Shown: piece by piece, positions 52,296 to 60,884 of the stretch
Numbering within the stretch: the stretch's first letter is position 1
Layout of the letters: every line of letters starts with the position of its first letter
Translations under genes and position numbers: made by a program
DNA from: Aminobacter sp039907765
GTDB taxonomy: Bacteria; Pseudomonadota; Alphaproteobacteria; Rhizobiales; Rhizobiaceae
DNA length: 64,000 nucleotides
NCBI RefSeq assembly: GCF_039907765.1
Contig: NZ_JARDJI010000002.1
Location: forward strand, 124,001-188,000
Reading direction: 5' to 3'
Notes under the pieces: model-generated
Databases searched by the model: none
Told to the model about the DNA's origin: nothing
The model's input: the letters and a program-made list of their open reading frames with translations, nothing else

Positions 52296-53351
52296 TCAGG
52301 GAATGATCCGGCGCTGCCGCATGTCAGCAAACGCGCGCTGGAACATCTCCTCTGTATCGACGAAATCGTGGAAGCCGAAGCGGCGTGCCTTGGTGCCGTC
52401 GCCGAAAAAGTCGTAGTCCCAGCCGAAGACGAAGTCGGCAAAACGCCACGACGAGACGTCGCCGTAAAGCGTGTCGGCCAGCCCATGCCGGGCCTTCATC
52501 CTTTCCCAAAGCGGCTGCTTGTCACTCATGATCGTGTCCAGCGACATGGGCAGGGGTGGGGCCGTGTCGAGGCCGAAGCTGGCGGCGATCTTCGGCCACA
52601 TCTCGTTCCAGCGAAACAGGTCGCCATTGGTGATGTTGAATGCCTGGTTGGCGCAGCGTTCGTCCGTTGCGGCCCAGACAGTGGCCCGCGCCAAAAGGCC
52701 GGCGTCGGTCATCTCGATGATCTTGTCGTAGGCGCCGGGCTTGCCGGGAAAACGCAGCGGCAGGCCAAGCTCCCTTGACACCGACGCATAGACGCCAATG
52801 GCGATGGCAAGGTTCATCGGATTGCCCAGCGCCTGGCCGATGACCACCGAAGGGCGCAGCGCCGACCAGCTCCAGCCCTTGCCCTTCCGCCTGTCTTCGA
52901 GCAGGTCCTGCTGGTCTATGTTGAATTCCGGCGGCATGTGGTTGGCGTCGGTCTCGCGCGCCGGCGTCTTGAACGGCCCGAGATGCGCGCCATAGACCTT
53001 GTAGCCCTGCATCAGGCTGATGTGGCGCAGGTTCCTGGCTATCGGCTCGACCGTGTCGACGGTATTGCGCAGCATGGCGACATTGGGCTCGACAAGTTCC
53101 GCCCAGGTCGGCCGGTCCTGATAGGCCGCATAGAAGATGTGGGTGACGTCGCTCAGGCCGCCGAGTTTTTCCCTTGTGTCCCGACGATCCAGCAGATCCA
53201 CTGCGATATGGCGAACTTGGCCCTGATCCGGGCCGCCGCGCCGCGACAGCCCGACAATGTTCCAGTTTCCGAGTTCGGCCAGGTGGCTGGCCAGGTTGCT
53301 GCCGATGACGCCATGGGAACCGACGATAAGGGCTGTGTTGGTTTTCATCAT
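52296..53351 (-). CDS. PRISE-type short-chain reductase
   Basis: The 351-residue extended SDR opens NTALIVGSHGVIGSNLASHLAELG (NAD(P)-binding, residues 5-28) and has GYKVYGAHLGPFKTPARE, the Tyr-containing region typical of progesterone 5-beta-reductase/iridoid-synthase-like enzymes, plus WSALRPSVVIGQ and NQAFNITNGDLFRWNEMWP. Bacterial members reduce enones; substrate is unknown. AGGAG lies six bases before the first ATG. It is divergent from a LysR gene, which probably controls it. Confidence 0.9.
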   Translation of the reverse strand: MMKTNTALIVGSHGVIGSNLASHLAELGNWNIVGLSRRGGPDQGQVRHIAVDLLDRRDTREKLGGLSDVTHIFYAAYQDRPTWAELVEPNVAMLRNTVDTVEPIARNLRHISLMQGYKVYGAHLGPFKTPARETDANHMPPEFNIDQQDLLEDRRKGKGWSWSALRPSVVIGQALGNPMNLAIAIGVYASVSRELGLPLRFPGKPGAYDKIIEMTDAGLLARATVWAATDERCANQAFNITNGDLFRWNEMWPKIAASFGLDTAPPLPMSLDTIMSDKQPLWERMKARHGLADTLYGDVSSWRFADFVFGWDYDFFGDGTKARRFGFHDFVDTEEMFQRAFADMRQRRIIP

Positions 53352-53440
53352 CCAGATCTCCTGTAGACCGCTGATATGGACGGGATTAGCAGGATGAAGT
53401 AGACGTCGAATGATCTCAGGATTTATGACGTGAATTCACA

Positions 53441-54352
53441 ATGATGCGCGTGGACGTCAATCGTTTCGGCGAGATGGAAGTGTTTGCCCGGGCCGTGGAG
53501 AGCGGCGGCTTCTCGGCCGCGGCGCGCGCGCTGTCGATGTCGCCCTCGGCCGTCAGCAAACTGGTGTCGCGGCTGGAGAACCGGCTCGGGACGCGGCTGG
53601 TCAACCGTTCGACCCGTCGTCTGCAGCTGACGGCGGAAGGCTGCGCCTTCTACGAGCGCAGCGTCGCCATCCTCGCCGACCTCAGGGAGGCGGAGCAGTG
53701 CGCGGCAGCCGGCGAGGCGCCGCGCGGGCGCCTGCGCATCAACGCCAATGTACCGTTCGGCAAGCATTTCCTGTTGCCGCTGCTGCCGCAGTTCCTGGCC
53801 AGGTACCCTGAGGTATCCGTCGATGTCGCCTTGTCCGACATGGTCGTAGACCTTCTGGAGGCGCGTGCCGACGTGGCGATCCGGGCCGGGCCGATGAAGA
53901 GTTCCAGCCTCGTCGCGCGCAAGCTGGGCGCTACCCGGATGACGATCGTCGGCGCGCCGTCCTATTTCGCCACGCGGGCAATGCCGCGCACAGTCGAAGA
54001 GCTGAAGCGGCACAATCTGCTTGGGCCGTCTTATGTCCGCACCATGCCGGCATGGCCGCTGCTGCAGGATGGTGCCGTCGTCGACGTTGTGCCGACCGGC
54101 AACGTGCAGGCCAGCGACGGCGAGGCGTTGCGCGAACTGGCGCTGGCCGGCCTCGGGTTGGCTCGACTTGCGGCTTTCCAGGTGCAGGGCGATCTGGCGG
54201 CTGGCAGATTGGTCAGCGTGCTCGAGGGCGCCAATCCAGGCGATCTCGAGGACGTGCATGCTGTGTTTCTGGGGAGTGGTGGGCCGGTGCCGGCGAGGGT
54301 GAGGGCGTTGCTCGATTTCCTGGCCGAGACCGTCGATCTCGGCGCTGCCTGA
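53441..54352 (+). CDS. LysR family regulator divergent from the reductase
   Basis: The 303-residue regulator has an N-terminal helix-turn-helix (MEVFARAVESGGFSAAARALSMSPSAVSKLVSRLENRLGTRLV) and a C-terminal effector domain with RLRINANVPFGKHFLLPLLPQFLARYPEVSVDV. A GTGAATTCAC palindrome lies at 53430-53439, just before the ATG. The 89-base divergent gap to the PRISE gene is typical of LysR-target pairs. The effector is unknown. Confidence 0.93.
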   Translation: MMRVDVNRFGEMEVFARAVESGGFSAAARALSMSPSAVSKLVSRLENRLGTRLVNRSTRRLQLTAEGCAFYERSVAILADLREAEQCAAAGEAPRGRLRINANVPFGKHFLLPLLPQFLARYPEVSVDVALSDMVVDLLEARADVAIRAGPMKSSSLVARKLGATRMTIVGAPSYFATRAMPRTVEELKRHNLLGPSYVRTMPAWPLLQDGAVVDVVPTGNVQASDGEALRELALAGLGLARLAAFQVQGDLAAGRLVSVLEGANPGDLEDVHAVFLGSGGPVPARVRALLDFLAETVDLGAA

Positions 54353-54470
54353 GCCAATTGGCGGCAGACCCCGCAGCCTCCAACGTGCTGTCGTGACAGG
54401 TCGGCCGATAATTGCATCCATCCTCAAGAATCCGATTGCAGGTCCCCCGGGGAATGGGCTATCAACCGAA

Positions 54471-54483
54471 CCGTAACGTACGG
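54471..54483. promoter_or_regulatory. Candidate operator upstream of tetR-ilvC
   Basis: CCGTAACGTACGG is a perfect inverted repeat (CCGTA/TACGG, 3-base centre), continued by another TACGG, 18 bases before the TetR GTG. It is a plausible TetR autoregulatory site. It could also affect ilvC, which lies 24 bases after the TetR gene. Confidence 0.45.
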
Positions 54484-54500
54484 TACGGCATCAGCCAAAG

Positions 54501-55184
54501 GTGCCGGACCGCAAACCAATACGGGCGAAGATGCTGCAGGCAGTGTCCGAGATGATGGAAGGCGAGGGGCCGACGGCGCGTCAGCAGGACGTGCTCGACG
54601 CCGTGCTGCGCCTGCTCGTCGAGGAAGGCGACCGGCTGACCATGGCGGCGGTTGCGCGTCGCGCCAGCTGCTCCAAGGAAACGCTCTACAAGTGGTTCGG
54701 CGACCGCGACGGGCTGCTGACAGCGACCGTGCAGTGGCAGGCAGCCAAGGTGCGCGTCACCCCTGTTGACCGCAAGGGCCTCGACCTTGCCGCACTCACC
54801 GCCAGCCTGGAGCGCTTTGCGTCGGACTGGCTGCGGGTGATTTCCAGCGACACCTCGATCGCGCTCAACCGGGTGGCAGTCGGCCATGCCGGCTCGGACA
54901 AGCGCGATCTCGGCGCCATCGTGCTGGAGCGCGGTCGTTTCGCGCTGGGCCGGCGGTTGAAGCCGGTGCTGGAAGCCGGCCGGGAAGCAGGCATACTCGA
55001 ATTCGACGATGCCGAGACGGCATTCCGGACATTCTTTGGGCTGGTCGCCCGCGACGTGCAGATCAGGCTTCTGCTCGGCGACCGGATTGAATTGACTGAG
55101 GCGGAGGTCGACGGCGATGCCGTGCGCGCGACGCAGCAGTTCCTGGCTCTTCATGGAGCGAAAACCGGGCCCAAGGCCCTCTGA
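54501..55184 (+). CDS. TetR family regulator upstream of ilvC
   Basis: The 227-residue protein has a helix-turn-helix in VLRLLVEEGDRLTMAAVARRASCSKETLYKWFGDRDGLLTATV (about residues 36-76) and an AefR-like/TetR_C C-terminal domain. The start is GTG 54501, with ATG 54531 as an alternative. It is only 24 bases upstream of ilvC on the same strand, so the two may be co-transcribed, which would tie this regulator to branched-chain amino acid synthesis or simply to its position. Confidence 0.9.
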   Translation: MPDRKPIRAKMLQAVSEMMEGEGPTARQQDVLDAVLRLLVEEGDRLTMAAVARRASCSKETLYKWFGDRDGLLTATVQWQAAKVRVTPVDRKGLDLAALTASLERFASDWLRVISSDTSIALNRVAVGHAGSDKRDLGAIVLERGRFALGRRLKPVLEAGREAGILEFDDAETAFRTFFGLVARDVQIRLLLGDRIELTEAEVDGDAVRATQQFLALHGAKTGPKAL

Positions 55185-55208
55185 CTGCAAACGGGAAGGA
55201 ACCCACCA

Positions 55209-56228
55209 ATGCGTGTCTATTACGATCGTGATGCCGATCTCAATCTGATCAAGGGCAAGAAGGTCGCCATCATCGGCTATGGCAGCCAGGGTCGCGCGCA
55301 TGCGCTGAACCTCAAGGATTCGGGCGCCAAGGAACTGGTGATCGGTCTCAAGGCCGGCTCGGCGACCGCCAAGAAGGTCGAGGCCGACGGCCTCAAGGTG
55401 ATGACGGTGGCCGAGGCGGCCAAGTGGGCTGACCTGATGATGATGGCGACGCCCGACGAGCTGCAGGCCGACATCTACAAGGACGAGATCGCTCCGAACA
55501 TCCGCGACGGCGCGGCCATCGCCTTCGCCCACGGCCTCAACGTCCATTTCGGCCTGATCGAGCCGAAGGCTTCGGTCGACGTCGTCATGATCGCGCCGAA
55601 GGGCCCCGGCCACACCGTGCGCGGCGAATACCAGAAGGGCGGCGGCGTGCCGTGCCTGGTCGCCGTTCACCAGGACGCTTCGGGCAACGCCCTCGACCTC
55701 GCGCTCTCCTACGCCTGCGGCGTCGGCGGCGGCCGTTCGGGCATCATCGAGACCAACTTCAAGGAAGAATGCGAAACCGACCTGTTCGGCGAGCAGGTCG
55801 TTCTCTGCGGCGGCCTGGTCGAGCTCATCCGGGCCGGCTTCGAGACTCTGGTGGAAGCCGGCTACGCTCCCGAAATGGCCTATTTCGAGTGCCTGCACGA
55901 AGTGAAGCTGATCGTCGACCTGATCTATGAAGGCGGCATCGCCAACATGAACTATTCGATCTCGAACACCGCCGAGTGGGGCGAGTACGTGACCGGCCCG
56001 CGCATCATCACCGACGAGACCAAGGCCGAGATGAAGCGCGTCCTCAAGGACATCCAGACCGGCAAGTTCACCTCTGAGTGGATGCAGGAGTACAAGTCGG
56101 GTGCCGCCCGCTTCAAGGGCATCCGCCGCGTCAACGACGCCCACCAGATCGAGGAGGTCGGCGCAAAGCTGCGCGGCATGATGCCGTGGATCTCCAAGAA
56201 CAAGCTTGTCGACAAGGCGAAGAACTGA
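55209..56228 (+). CDS. ilvC: Ketol-acid reductoisomerase
   Basis: IlvC converts acetolactate to dihydroxyisovalerate in valine and isoleucine synthesis, using NADPH. The 339-residue class I enzyme has KKVAIIGYGSQGRAHALNLKDSG (NADPH site), MIAPKGPGHTVRGEYQKGGGVP, and acidic metal ligands in ETNFKEECETDLFGEQVVLCGG and the C-terminal EWGEYVTGPRI region. A strong GGGAAGGA site precedes ATG 55209. Its last 40 bases are repeated imperfectly 104 bases downstream. Confidence 0.98.
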   Translation: MRVYYDRDADLNLIKGKKVAIIGYGSQGRAHALNLKDSGAKELVIGLKAGSATAKKVEADGLKVMTVAEAAKWADLMMMATPDELQADIYKDEIAPNIRDGAAIAFAHGLNVHFGLIEPKASVDVVMIAPKGPGHTVRGEYQKGGGVPCLVAVHQDASGNALDLALSYACGVGGGRSGIIETNFKEECETDLFGEQVVLCGGLVELIRAGFETLVEAGYAPEMAYFECLHEVKLIVDLIYEGGIANMNYSISNTAEWGEYVTGPRIITDETKAEMKRVLKDIQTGKFTSEWMQEYKSGAARFKGIRRVNDAHQIEEVGAKLRGMMPWISKNKLVDKAKN

Positions 56229-56292
56229 GCCTGTCGATCCACGGAGTCTTGCTCTGCCTGTCCTCGCGCTCTGCGCAGCGGGCAGGCGGGGT

Positions 56293-56332
56293 GATCCCCA
56301 AGAACAAGCTGGTCGACGAGGCGAAGAACTAA
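56293..56332 (+). repeat. Second copy of the ilvC 3' end
   Basis: The 40 bases 56293-56332 match 36 of 40 bases of the ilvC terminus at 56189-56228, including the stop. Both encode the same ending (KNKLVDKAKN in ilvC, KNKLVDEAKN in the copy). The copy is out of frame with ilvC and lies just before the ilvC-type terminator. Confidence 0.85.
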
Positions 56333-56356
56333 CCTTCTTCCATACTGGCAGGAGAC

Positions 56357-56391
56357 AAGGGCCGCGGCAGAGACCGCGGCCCTTTGTTTTT
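56357..56391 (+). terminator. Terminator downstream of ilvC
   Basis: A perfect 11-bp stem AAGGGCCGCGG / CCGCGGCCCTT with loop CAGAGA is followed by TTTGTTTTT. It is a strong intrinsic terminator 129 bases after the ilvC stop and 25 bases after the duplicated tail. Confidence 0.9.
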
Positions 56392-56434
56392 GCTAAGCTC
56401 CGATTCGGCGGACGGGCGCGTAGGAGAGGACGAG

Positions 56435-57499
56435 ATGCGACTCGAATCCGCGCTGGAACTTCAGGCAATCATCTTTTCGACGATCTTCAATTTCGTCGAG
56501 CTACCTGTCACGGAGGGAGTGGAGCCAGGCCTGCCCGGCCTTTTCCTCGACCCTTATTTGCTCGAGACCAAGGCCGCTCGTCCCAAGAGGGCGACGCGAA
56601 AGCGCGCCGCCGAGGACATCGCCCTCGGCGTGAGCCTTGCCGATGGCGACGAGGCGAAGCTGGCGGTGCTCGTGCAGAGCCGCAACAAGCTGCAGAGCCG
56701 GGTGGTGGAGCAGATCGTCGAGAGCGCCAGGGGCGAAGCCGAGGTGCTCTATATCGGCCGGCAGAAACCCTTGTGGACGACATTGCGCAACGATCCGATC
56801 CGGCTCGGCGCCAGCATCTCGCCGACGACGGTCGAATATTCGGGAACGCTAGGCTGCTTCTGCCGGGACGAGATCAGCGGCCGCGACGGCATTTTGTCCA
56901 ACAACCACGTTCTGGCCGACGTGAACAATGTCCCGATCGGAACGACGATCATGCAGCCGGGAGCGCGTGATCGCGGCAGGCCGGCCACCGACGTGATCGC
57001 GGAATTGCTGCGTTTCGTCCCCGTGCAGTTCGGCGGCATCCCGAACCTGGTGGATTGCGCGGTCGCGGCCCTGACCGACCACGGACGGGCCGAGGACCGC
57101 CGCACCCTCTATGACAGCTCCGACGAGCCGCGGCCGGCCGTCACCCTCCAGCCCGGACAACCGGTCGAGGCGGTTCCGGGCATGACCGTCTTCAAGACCG
57201 GCCGGACCACAAGGCACACGCGCGGCCGCGTAAGGGCGGTCAACGTCAACAACTACCTCGTCGACATGGGCGTGGGCGTCGCACGTTTCGACGGGCAGAT
57301 CGCCATCGAGATGGACATGTCGCCGGCGCGGGCCTTCAGCCGTCCCGGCGACAGCGGCTCGCTGATCGTCGACGAGGAGGGCAGGCCGGTGGGGCTGCTG
57401 TTCGCGGGCTCCGCCTCGGGAGGGCCGGGAAACGTTGGAATAACGGGTGCAAACCCTATATCCTCGGTGACAAGTCAGCTCGGAGTGACGCTGATCTGA
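56435..57499 (+). CDS. Cytoplasmic trypsin-like serine protease
   Basis: The 354-residue protein has no signal peptide. The trypsin-like domain (from about residue 125) carries the full triad: His158 (LSNNHVLAD), Asp207 (LVDCAVAAL) and Ser307 (RPGDSGSLIV). The N-terminal 110 residues include a LGVSLADGDEAKL ... VLVQSRNK segment that resembles the small protein encoded just downstream. Overall the layout recalls bacterial Nal1-like proteases with an N-terminal regulatory module. Start ATG 56435 has AGGAGAGGA upstream. Confidence 0.85.
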   Translation: MRLESALELQAIIFSTIFNFVELPVTEGVEPGLPGLFLDPYLLETKAARPKRATRKRAAEDIALGVSLADGDEAKLAVLVQSRNKLQSRVVEQIVESARGEAEVLYIGRQKPLWTTLRNDPIRLGASISPTTVEYSGTLGCFCRDEISGRDGILSNNHVLADVNNVPIGTTIMQPGARDRGRPATDVIAELLRFVPVQFGGIPNLVDCAVAALTDHGRAEDRRTLYDSSDEPRPAVTLQPGQPVEAVPGMTVFKTGRTTRHTRGRVRAVNVNNYLVDMGVGVARFDGQIAIEMDMSPARAFSRPGDSGSLIVDEEGRPVGLLFAGSASGGPGNVGITGANPISSVTSQLGVTLI

Positions 57500-57507
57500 G
57501 GCTGGGA

Positions 57508-57741
57508 ATGGCTGACACCAAGCACTCGATGAAAGAAGCCATCGAGATCCAGCGGGCTTTCGAGGAAAGGTTCGCCGGATTCGACGGGGTGGTCGGCGTG
57601 GGCATTTGCCTCAACATCGGCCGCGACGATCTGGCGCTCAACGTTCAGGTCGCCAGGAACAAGCAGGCGGCGCAACTACCGAAAACCTTCGACGGGCTGG
57701 ACGTCATGGTCGACGTGGTCGGAGACGTCAGAGCCTTTTGA
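57508..57741 (+). CDS. Small protein resembling the protease N-terminal module
   Basis: The 77-residue protein is encoded eight bases after the protease gene. DGVVGVGICLNIGRDDLALNVQVARNK ... GLDVMVDVVGDV has the same pattern as the N-terminal segment of the upstream protease (LGVSL..G...L.VLVQSRNK) and as the propeptide-like modules found before many Nal1-type proteases. It may be a stand-alone inhibitor or chaperone of the protease. Homology is inferred by eye only. Confidence 0.7.
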   Translation: MADTKHSMKEAIEIQRAFEERFAGFDGVVGVGICLNIGRDDLALNVQVARNKQAAQLPKTFDGLDVMVDVVGDVRAF

Positions 57742-57754
57742 CGACGTGCGCCGG

Positions 57755-58048
57755 TTAGCCGTAGTGCCAGGACGGCTTGGGCTCGGTGCCCTCGAACTGG
57801 ACGCCGACGCGGTCGTTCCTGCGCCAGCGGACGACTGAACGATAGCCGATGCCGTCCACCGGAATGTAGAGCAGGAAACGCTCGGGAACGCGCGCATCGG
57901 CCGGGACGCGAAGTTCGGCGCCGCCGCTGTTCTGGTTGCGGACGGTGACGCTGATCTCGGAATTGGTCACACCGGTGATGATCGACGCACCCTTCAGCAC
58001 TCGGTTGCGGTGTTCGCGCGGTGGTTTGGTTGCGGCGTCGTCGGTCAT
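57755..58048 (-). CDS. PilZ domain protein
   Basis: This 97-residue PilZ-like protein has the basic RxxxR-type motif near the start (PREHRNRVLKGAS) and the beta-barrel pattern SEISVTVRNQNSGGAELRVPADARVPERFLLYIP ... SVVRWRRNDRVGVQFEG. The usual DxSxxG second motif is replaced by NQNSGG, so cyclic di-GMP binding may be weak. Start ATG 58048 is chosen without a good ribosome site; 58072 is an alternative. Confidence 0.82.
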   Translation of the reverse strand: MTDDAATKPPREHRNRVLKGASIITGVTNSEISVTVRNQNSGGAELRVPADARVPERFLLYIPVDGIGYRSVVRWRRNDRVGVQFEGTEPKPSWHYG

Positions 58049-58183
58049 CGGGAGGCTCGTGGGCGCGCGCATCGAATCGCGCACCGGCAGCCTGCGCCAA
58101 ATCCGTAAATTTGATGTTATTTACGGGCGCATCGCTGCGACGGTGCCGCAGGCGCCGCAGTCACATCCGATTACGGCTCTGCC

Positions 58184-58669
58184 TCAGCTGTAAGGCGACC
58201 AGCATTGCTGCCGCGGGCCGACATAGGGCTGGAAGGTATTGTCCCAGGCCCGATAGGAGCGGTAGCGGCTGTAGCACCAGCGGATATGTGCCGAAGAGAG
58301 CGGACCGGCCCTATAGAGCCGCTGCGGCGCGTAGTAGCGCGGGCGATAGTAGCCCGGGTCGTAAAACGGGTCGTAGTAGCGGTAGGCCGGAATGCCGAAG
58401 TTCAGAAAGATGCCCACGCCGCTGTGGCGCCTGGAATAGCGCCGGTACCGCCAGCGATCATCGTCGTCATAACGACGGAAGTGCCGCCAGCGCCGGTAGT
58501 CGCCGTCGCGGTGGTTTATGGGCACGACGTCGAGTGCCGGCTGCGTTGCCGCAGGCACAGGCATCCGGGCCAAAGCGACTGGCGCGGCGCTTGCTGACAG
58601 CGGGATGCCGGCCACAATGCCGAGGGCCACGAGCCCCCCGCGTGCGAAAGTGGAAAGACCGTGTGTCAT
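58184..58669 (-). CDS. BA14K family secreted protein
   Basis: The 161-residue protein has a signal peptide (about residues 1-28, ending SASAAPVA) and a Tyr/Arg/Asp-rich middle with many RRY and YYxP repeats. It ends in IRWCYSRYRSYRAWDNTFQPYVGPRQQCWSPYS, the BA14K signature with two conserved cysteines. BA14K proteins are surface or periplasmic, immunoreactive in Brucella, with lectin-like activity reported. AGGAGA precedes the ATG on this strand. Confidence 0.93.
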   Translation of the reverse strand: MTHGLSTFARGGLVALGIVAGIPLSASAAPVALARMPVPAATQPALDVVPINHRDGDYRRWRHFRRYDDDDRWRYRRYSRRHSGVGIFLNFGIPAYRYYDPFYDPGYYRPRYYAPQRLYRAGPLSSAHIRWCYSRYRSYRAWDNTFQPYVGPRQQCWSPYS

Positions 58670-58802
58670 GATCGTCTCCTGAAGTGCGAATCCCAAAGGC
58701 CCCACACCCCGTATTTTTGGACGGAGATGACGTATTTTGCGCCTTTCACGCTGAACGTGTGATGAACGGTGCAGGTTCCGCGGGGCTTGTGTTTGGGCAG
58801 CG

Positions 58803-59936
58803 ATGAAGGCAATGCTCGCCGCCATGTCGCTGCGCCTCGCCACATTCAATGTCGAGAACCTGATGAACAGGTTCGATTTTTCCGGCTATCGCAACCAGCT
58901 GAACGAGGACAGGACGCTGGCCCTGTTCGAGATCGGCAGCGAGGCCGAGTACCAACTGCTCGAGAAGGCCCGGGCGATCGCCCATGCCGACGACATGCGC
59001 CAACTCACCGCGCTGGCGATCGCCGAGACCAGGGCCGACATCATCTGCATGCAGGAGGTGGACAACATCGAGGCGCTCAAGGCCTTCGAATACGGCTATC
59101 TGTTCAAGATGGTGGGGCAGGGCTACCAGCAGAAATACACGACCTCCGGCAACGATTCGCGCGGCATCGACGTCGCCGTGATGATGCGGGCCGAGACCGC
59201 ACACGGCCAGCCGATCGAGTTCGTGCGCATGACCAGCCACGCGCATGTGACCTTCGAGGAGTTCGGCCTGCATACGCCCGAACTCGCCTCCCTCGGTCAG
59301 GAGCCGTTCGAGCGCATCTTCCGTCGCGACTGCCTGGAGATCGACGTCAAGGTCGGCGGCAAACCGCTGACGATCTATTCCGTGCACTTCAAGTCGATGG
59401 GATCGCCGCGCAACGGCCTCAACGGGCGCGAGGCGACGATGCCGATCCGCAATGCCGAGGCCAGGGCGGTGCGGCGCATCATCGAGAACCGCTTCGGCAA
59501 GGACCACGCCGCCGACAAGCGGTGGGTGATCTGCGGCGACCTCAACGACTACCGCGAGCGCATCGTCATCGGCGGCGACGCCTTCCAAGGCTACAACTTC
59601 ACACCGGTCGAAGAGACGGCCTCATGCCTGGACGTCTTCCTGGGCGACGGCTTCGCGGAAAATCTGGTGGAACGCCGCCCGGATATGGACCGCTGGACCC
59701 TCTACCACACGCGCGGTCCCCAGGAACGGCACCTGTGCCAGCTCGACTACATCCTGGCCTCGCCTTCCTTGGCGCGGATGAATTCGCAGGCGGTCCCCGA
59801 CATCGTCAGGCGCGGCCAGCCCTGGCGCACCATCTTCCCGCCGGGCCAGGACGTCGACCGGTATCCGCGCGCCGGCTGGGACCGGCCCAAGGCCTCCGAC
59901 CATTGCCCGGTGGCCGTCACCCTCGACATCGCCTGA
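58803..59936 (+). CDS. Endonuclease/exonuclease/phosphatase family hydrolase
   Basis: The 377-residue metal-dependent hydrolase has the EEP motifs LRLATFNVENLMNRF, CMQEVDN, GIDVAVMMR, TIYSVHFKS, VICGDLNDYRE and the final KASDHCPVAVTLD. The family includes nucleases and phosphodiesterases; the substrate is unknown. Start ATG 58803 is used; ATG 58824 (MSLRLATFNV) is equally good. A Nudix-like gene starts 11 bases downstream, so they form an operon. Confidence 0.92.
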   Translation: MKAMLAAMSLRLATFNVENLMNRFDFSGYRNQLNEDRTLALFEIGSEAEYQLLEKARAIAHADDMRQLTALAIAETRADIICMQEVDNIEALKAFEYGYLFKMVGQGYQQKYTTSGNDSRGIDVAVMMRAETAHGQPIEFVRMTSHAHVTFEEFGLHTPELASLGQEPFERIFRRDCLEIDVKVGGKPLTIYSVHFKSMGSPRNGLNGREATMPIRNAEARAVRRIIENRFGKDHAADKRWVICGDLNDYRERIVIGGDAFQGYNFTPVEETASCLDVFLGDGFAENLVERRPDMDRWTLYHTRGPQERHLCQLDYILASPSLARMNSQAVPDIVRRGQPWRTIFPPGQDVDRYPRAGWDRPKASDHCPVAVTLDIA

Positions 59937-59946
59937 GAGTTCAGAA

Positions 59947-60663
59947 GTGGCCTTCGACATCCCGCGCAACGTGATCCTGCCGGTCGACGTCGTCGACGTG
60001 CGCCTCGATTCTGCCCAGCACCCGTTCGAACGCGACAATGCGGCGGCGATCGCGGCCAACTGGGAGGCCGAGAAGGCGCATCGCCCGGCCCTGTTCGACG
60101 GCACCGTGGTACTGCTGTCGGAACTCGCCTATCGCGACAACAGCATCGTCGGCCGCTGCCATGCCGTGCGCTTCTCCACCTTCATGCTGTGGCGCAAACT
60201 CAAGCCCGTCACCAGCGCCGAGCACGCCTTTGCGCATGCCATGCTGATCTCCAGCGACAATGCGCTGGTGGCGATCCGCATGGGAAGTCACACCGCCAAT
60301 GCCGGGAAGGTCTATTTCGCGGCGGGTTCCTTCGAGCCGGAGGACTTTCGCGAGGGGCTGGTCGATCTCGACTACAACATGATCCGCGAGGTGCGCGAGG
60401 AGACGGGCCTCGACCTGCGCCAGGCGCGCCGGGAGGAGCGCTGCCATGCCTTGTCGGTCGAGAGCGGCACGGTGATCGTGCGCTGCTTTCGCGCCCGCGA
60501 AACCGCAGAGCAACTGGCGGAGCGCATCGCGGGCTTCGTGGCGGCCGATCCCGATCCGGAGATCGAGGGGCCGGTCATCATCCGCGGGCGCAATGACCTG
60601 CCCGAAGGGCTGATGCCGCACATGCGTCCCCTGGTGGACTGGCATTTTTCGCAGCCTGGCTGA
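59947..60663 (+). CDS. Nudix-like hydrolase with partial Nudix box
   Basis: The 238-residue protein starts at GTG 59947. It has the C-terminal half of the Nudix box as REVREETGLDL (about residues 147-157), but the preceding G-x5-E element is not matched cleanly (GSFEPEDFREGLVDLDYNMI). A beta-rich N-terminal region carries VGRCHAVRFSTFMLWRKLKP. It is likely a diverged Nudix hydrolase with unknown substrate. It lies 11 bases after the EEP gene in the same operon. Confidence 0.82.
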   Translation: MAFDIPRNVILPVDVVDVRLDSAQHPFERDNAAAIAANWEAEKAHRPALFDGTVVLLSELAYRDNSIVGRCHAVRFSTFMLWRKLKPVTSAEHAFAHAMLISSDNALVAIRMGSHTANAGKVYFAAGSFEPEDFREGLVDLDYNMIREVREETGLDLRQARREERCHALSVESGTVIVRCFRARETAEQLAERIAGFVAADPDPEIEGPVIIRGRNDLPEGLMPHMRPLVDWHFSQPG

Positions 60664-60884
60664 GGGACGCTCGCGGGGCTGCGGCCATACAGTCCGATGC
60701 GGGGCGGCAGGCGGCACAGGGCGGCGCGAAATGCGATCGAACGTGCAGCCGACGTGGCGCCGCAGCTTCCAATCCGCCAATTGACAAGCCGGTCCAAGCC
60801 TGCCCCCAATTGGCCTCCGAGAAATCCCAAAAGCTCCACAAAGCGGTCGCTCACGTTGCCGACGGCAGGGCAGAAGGAATGAAC

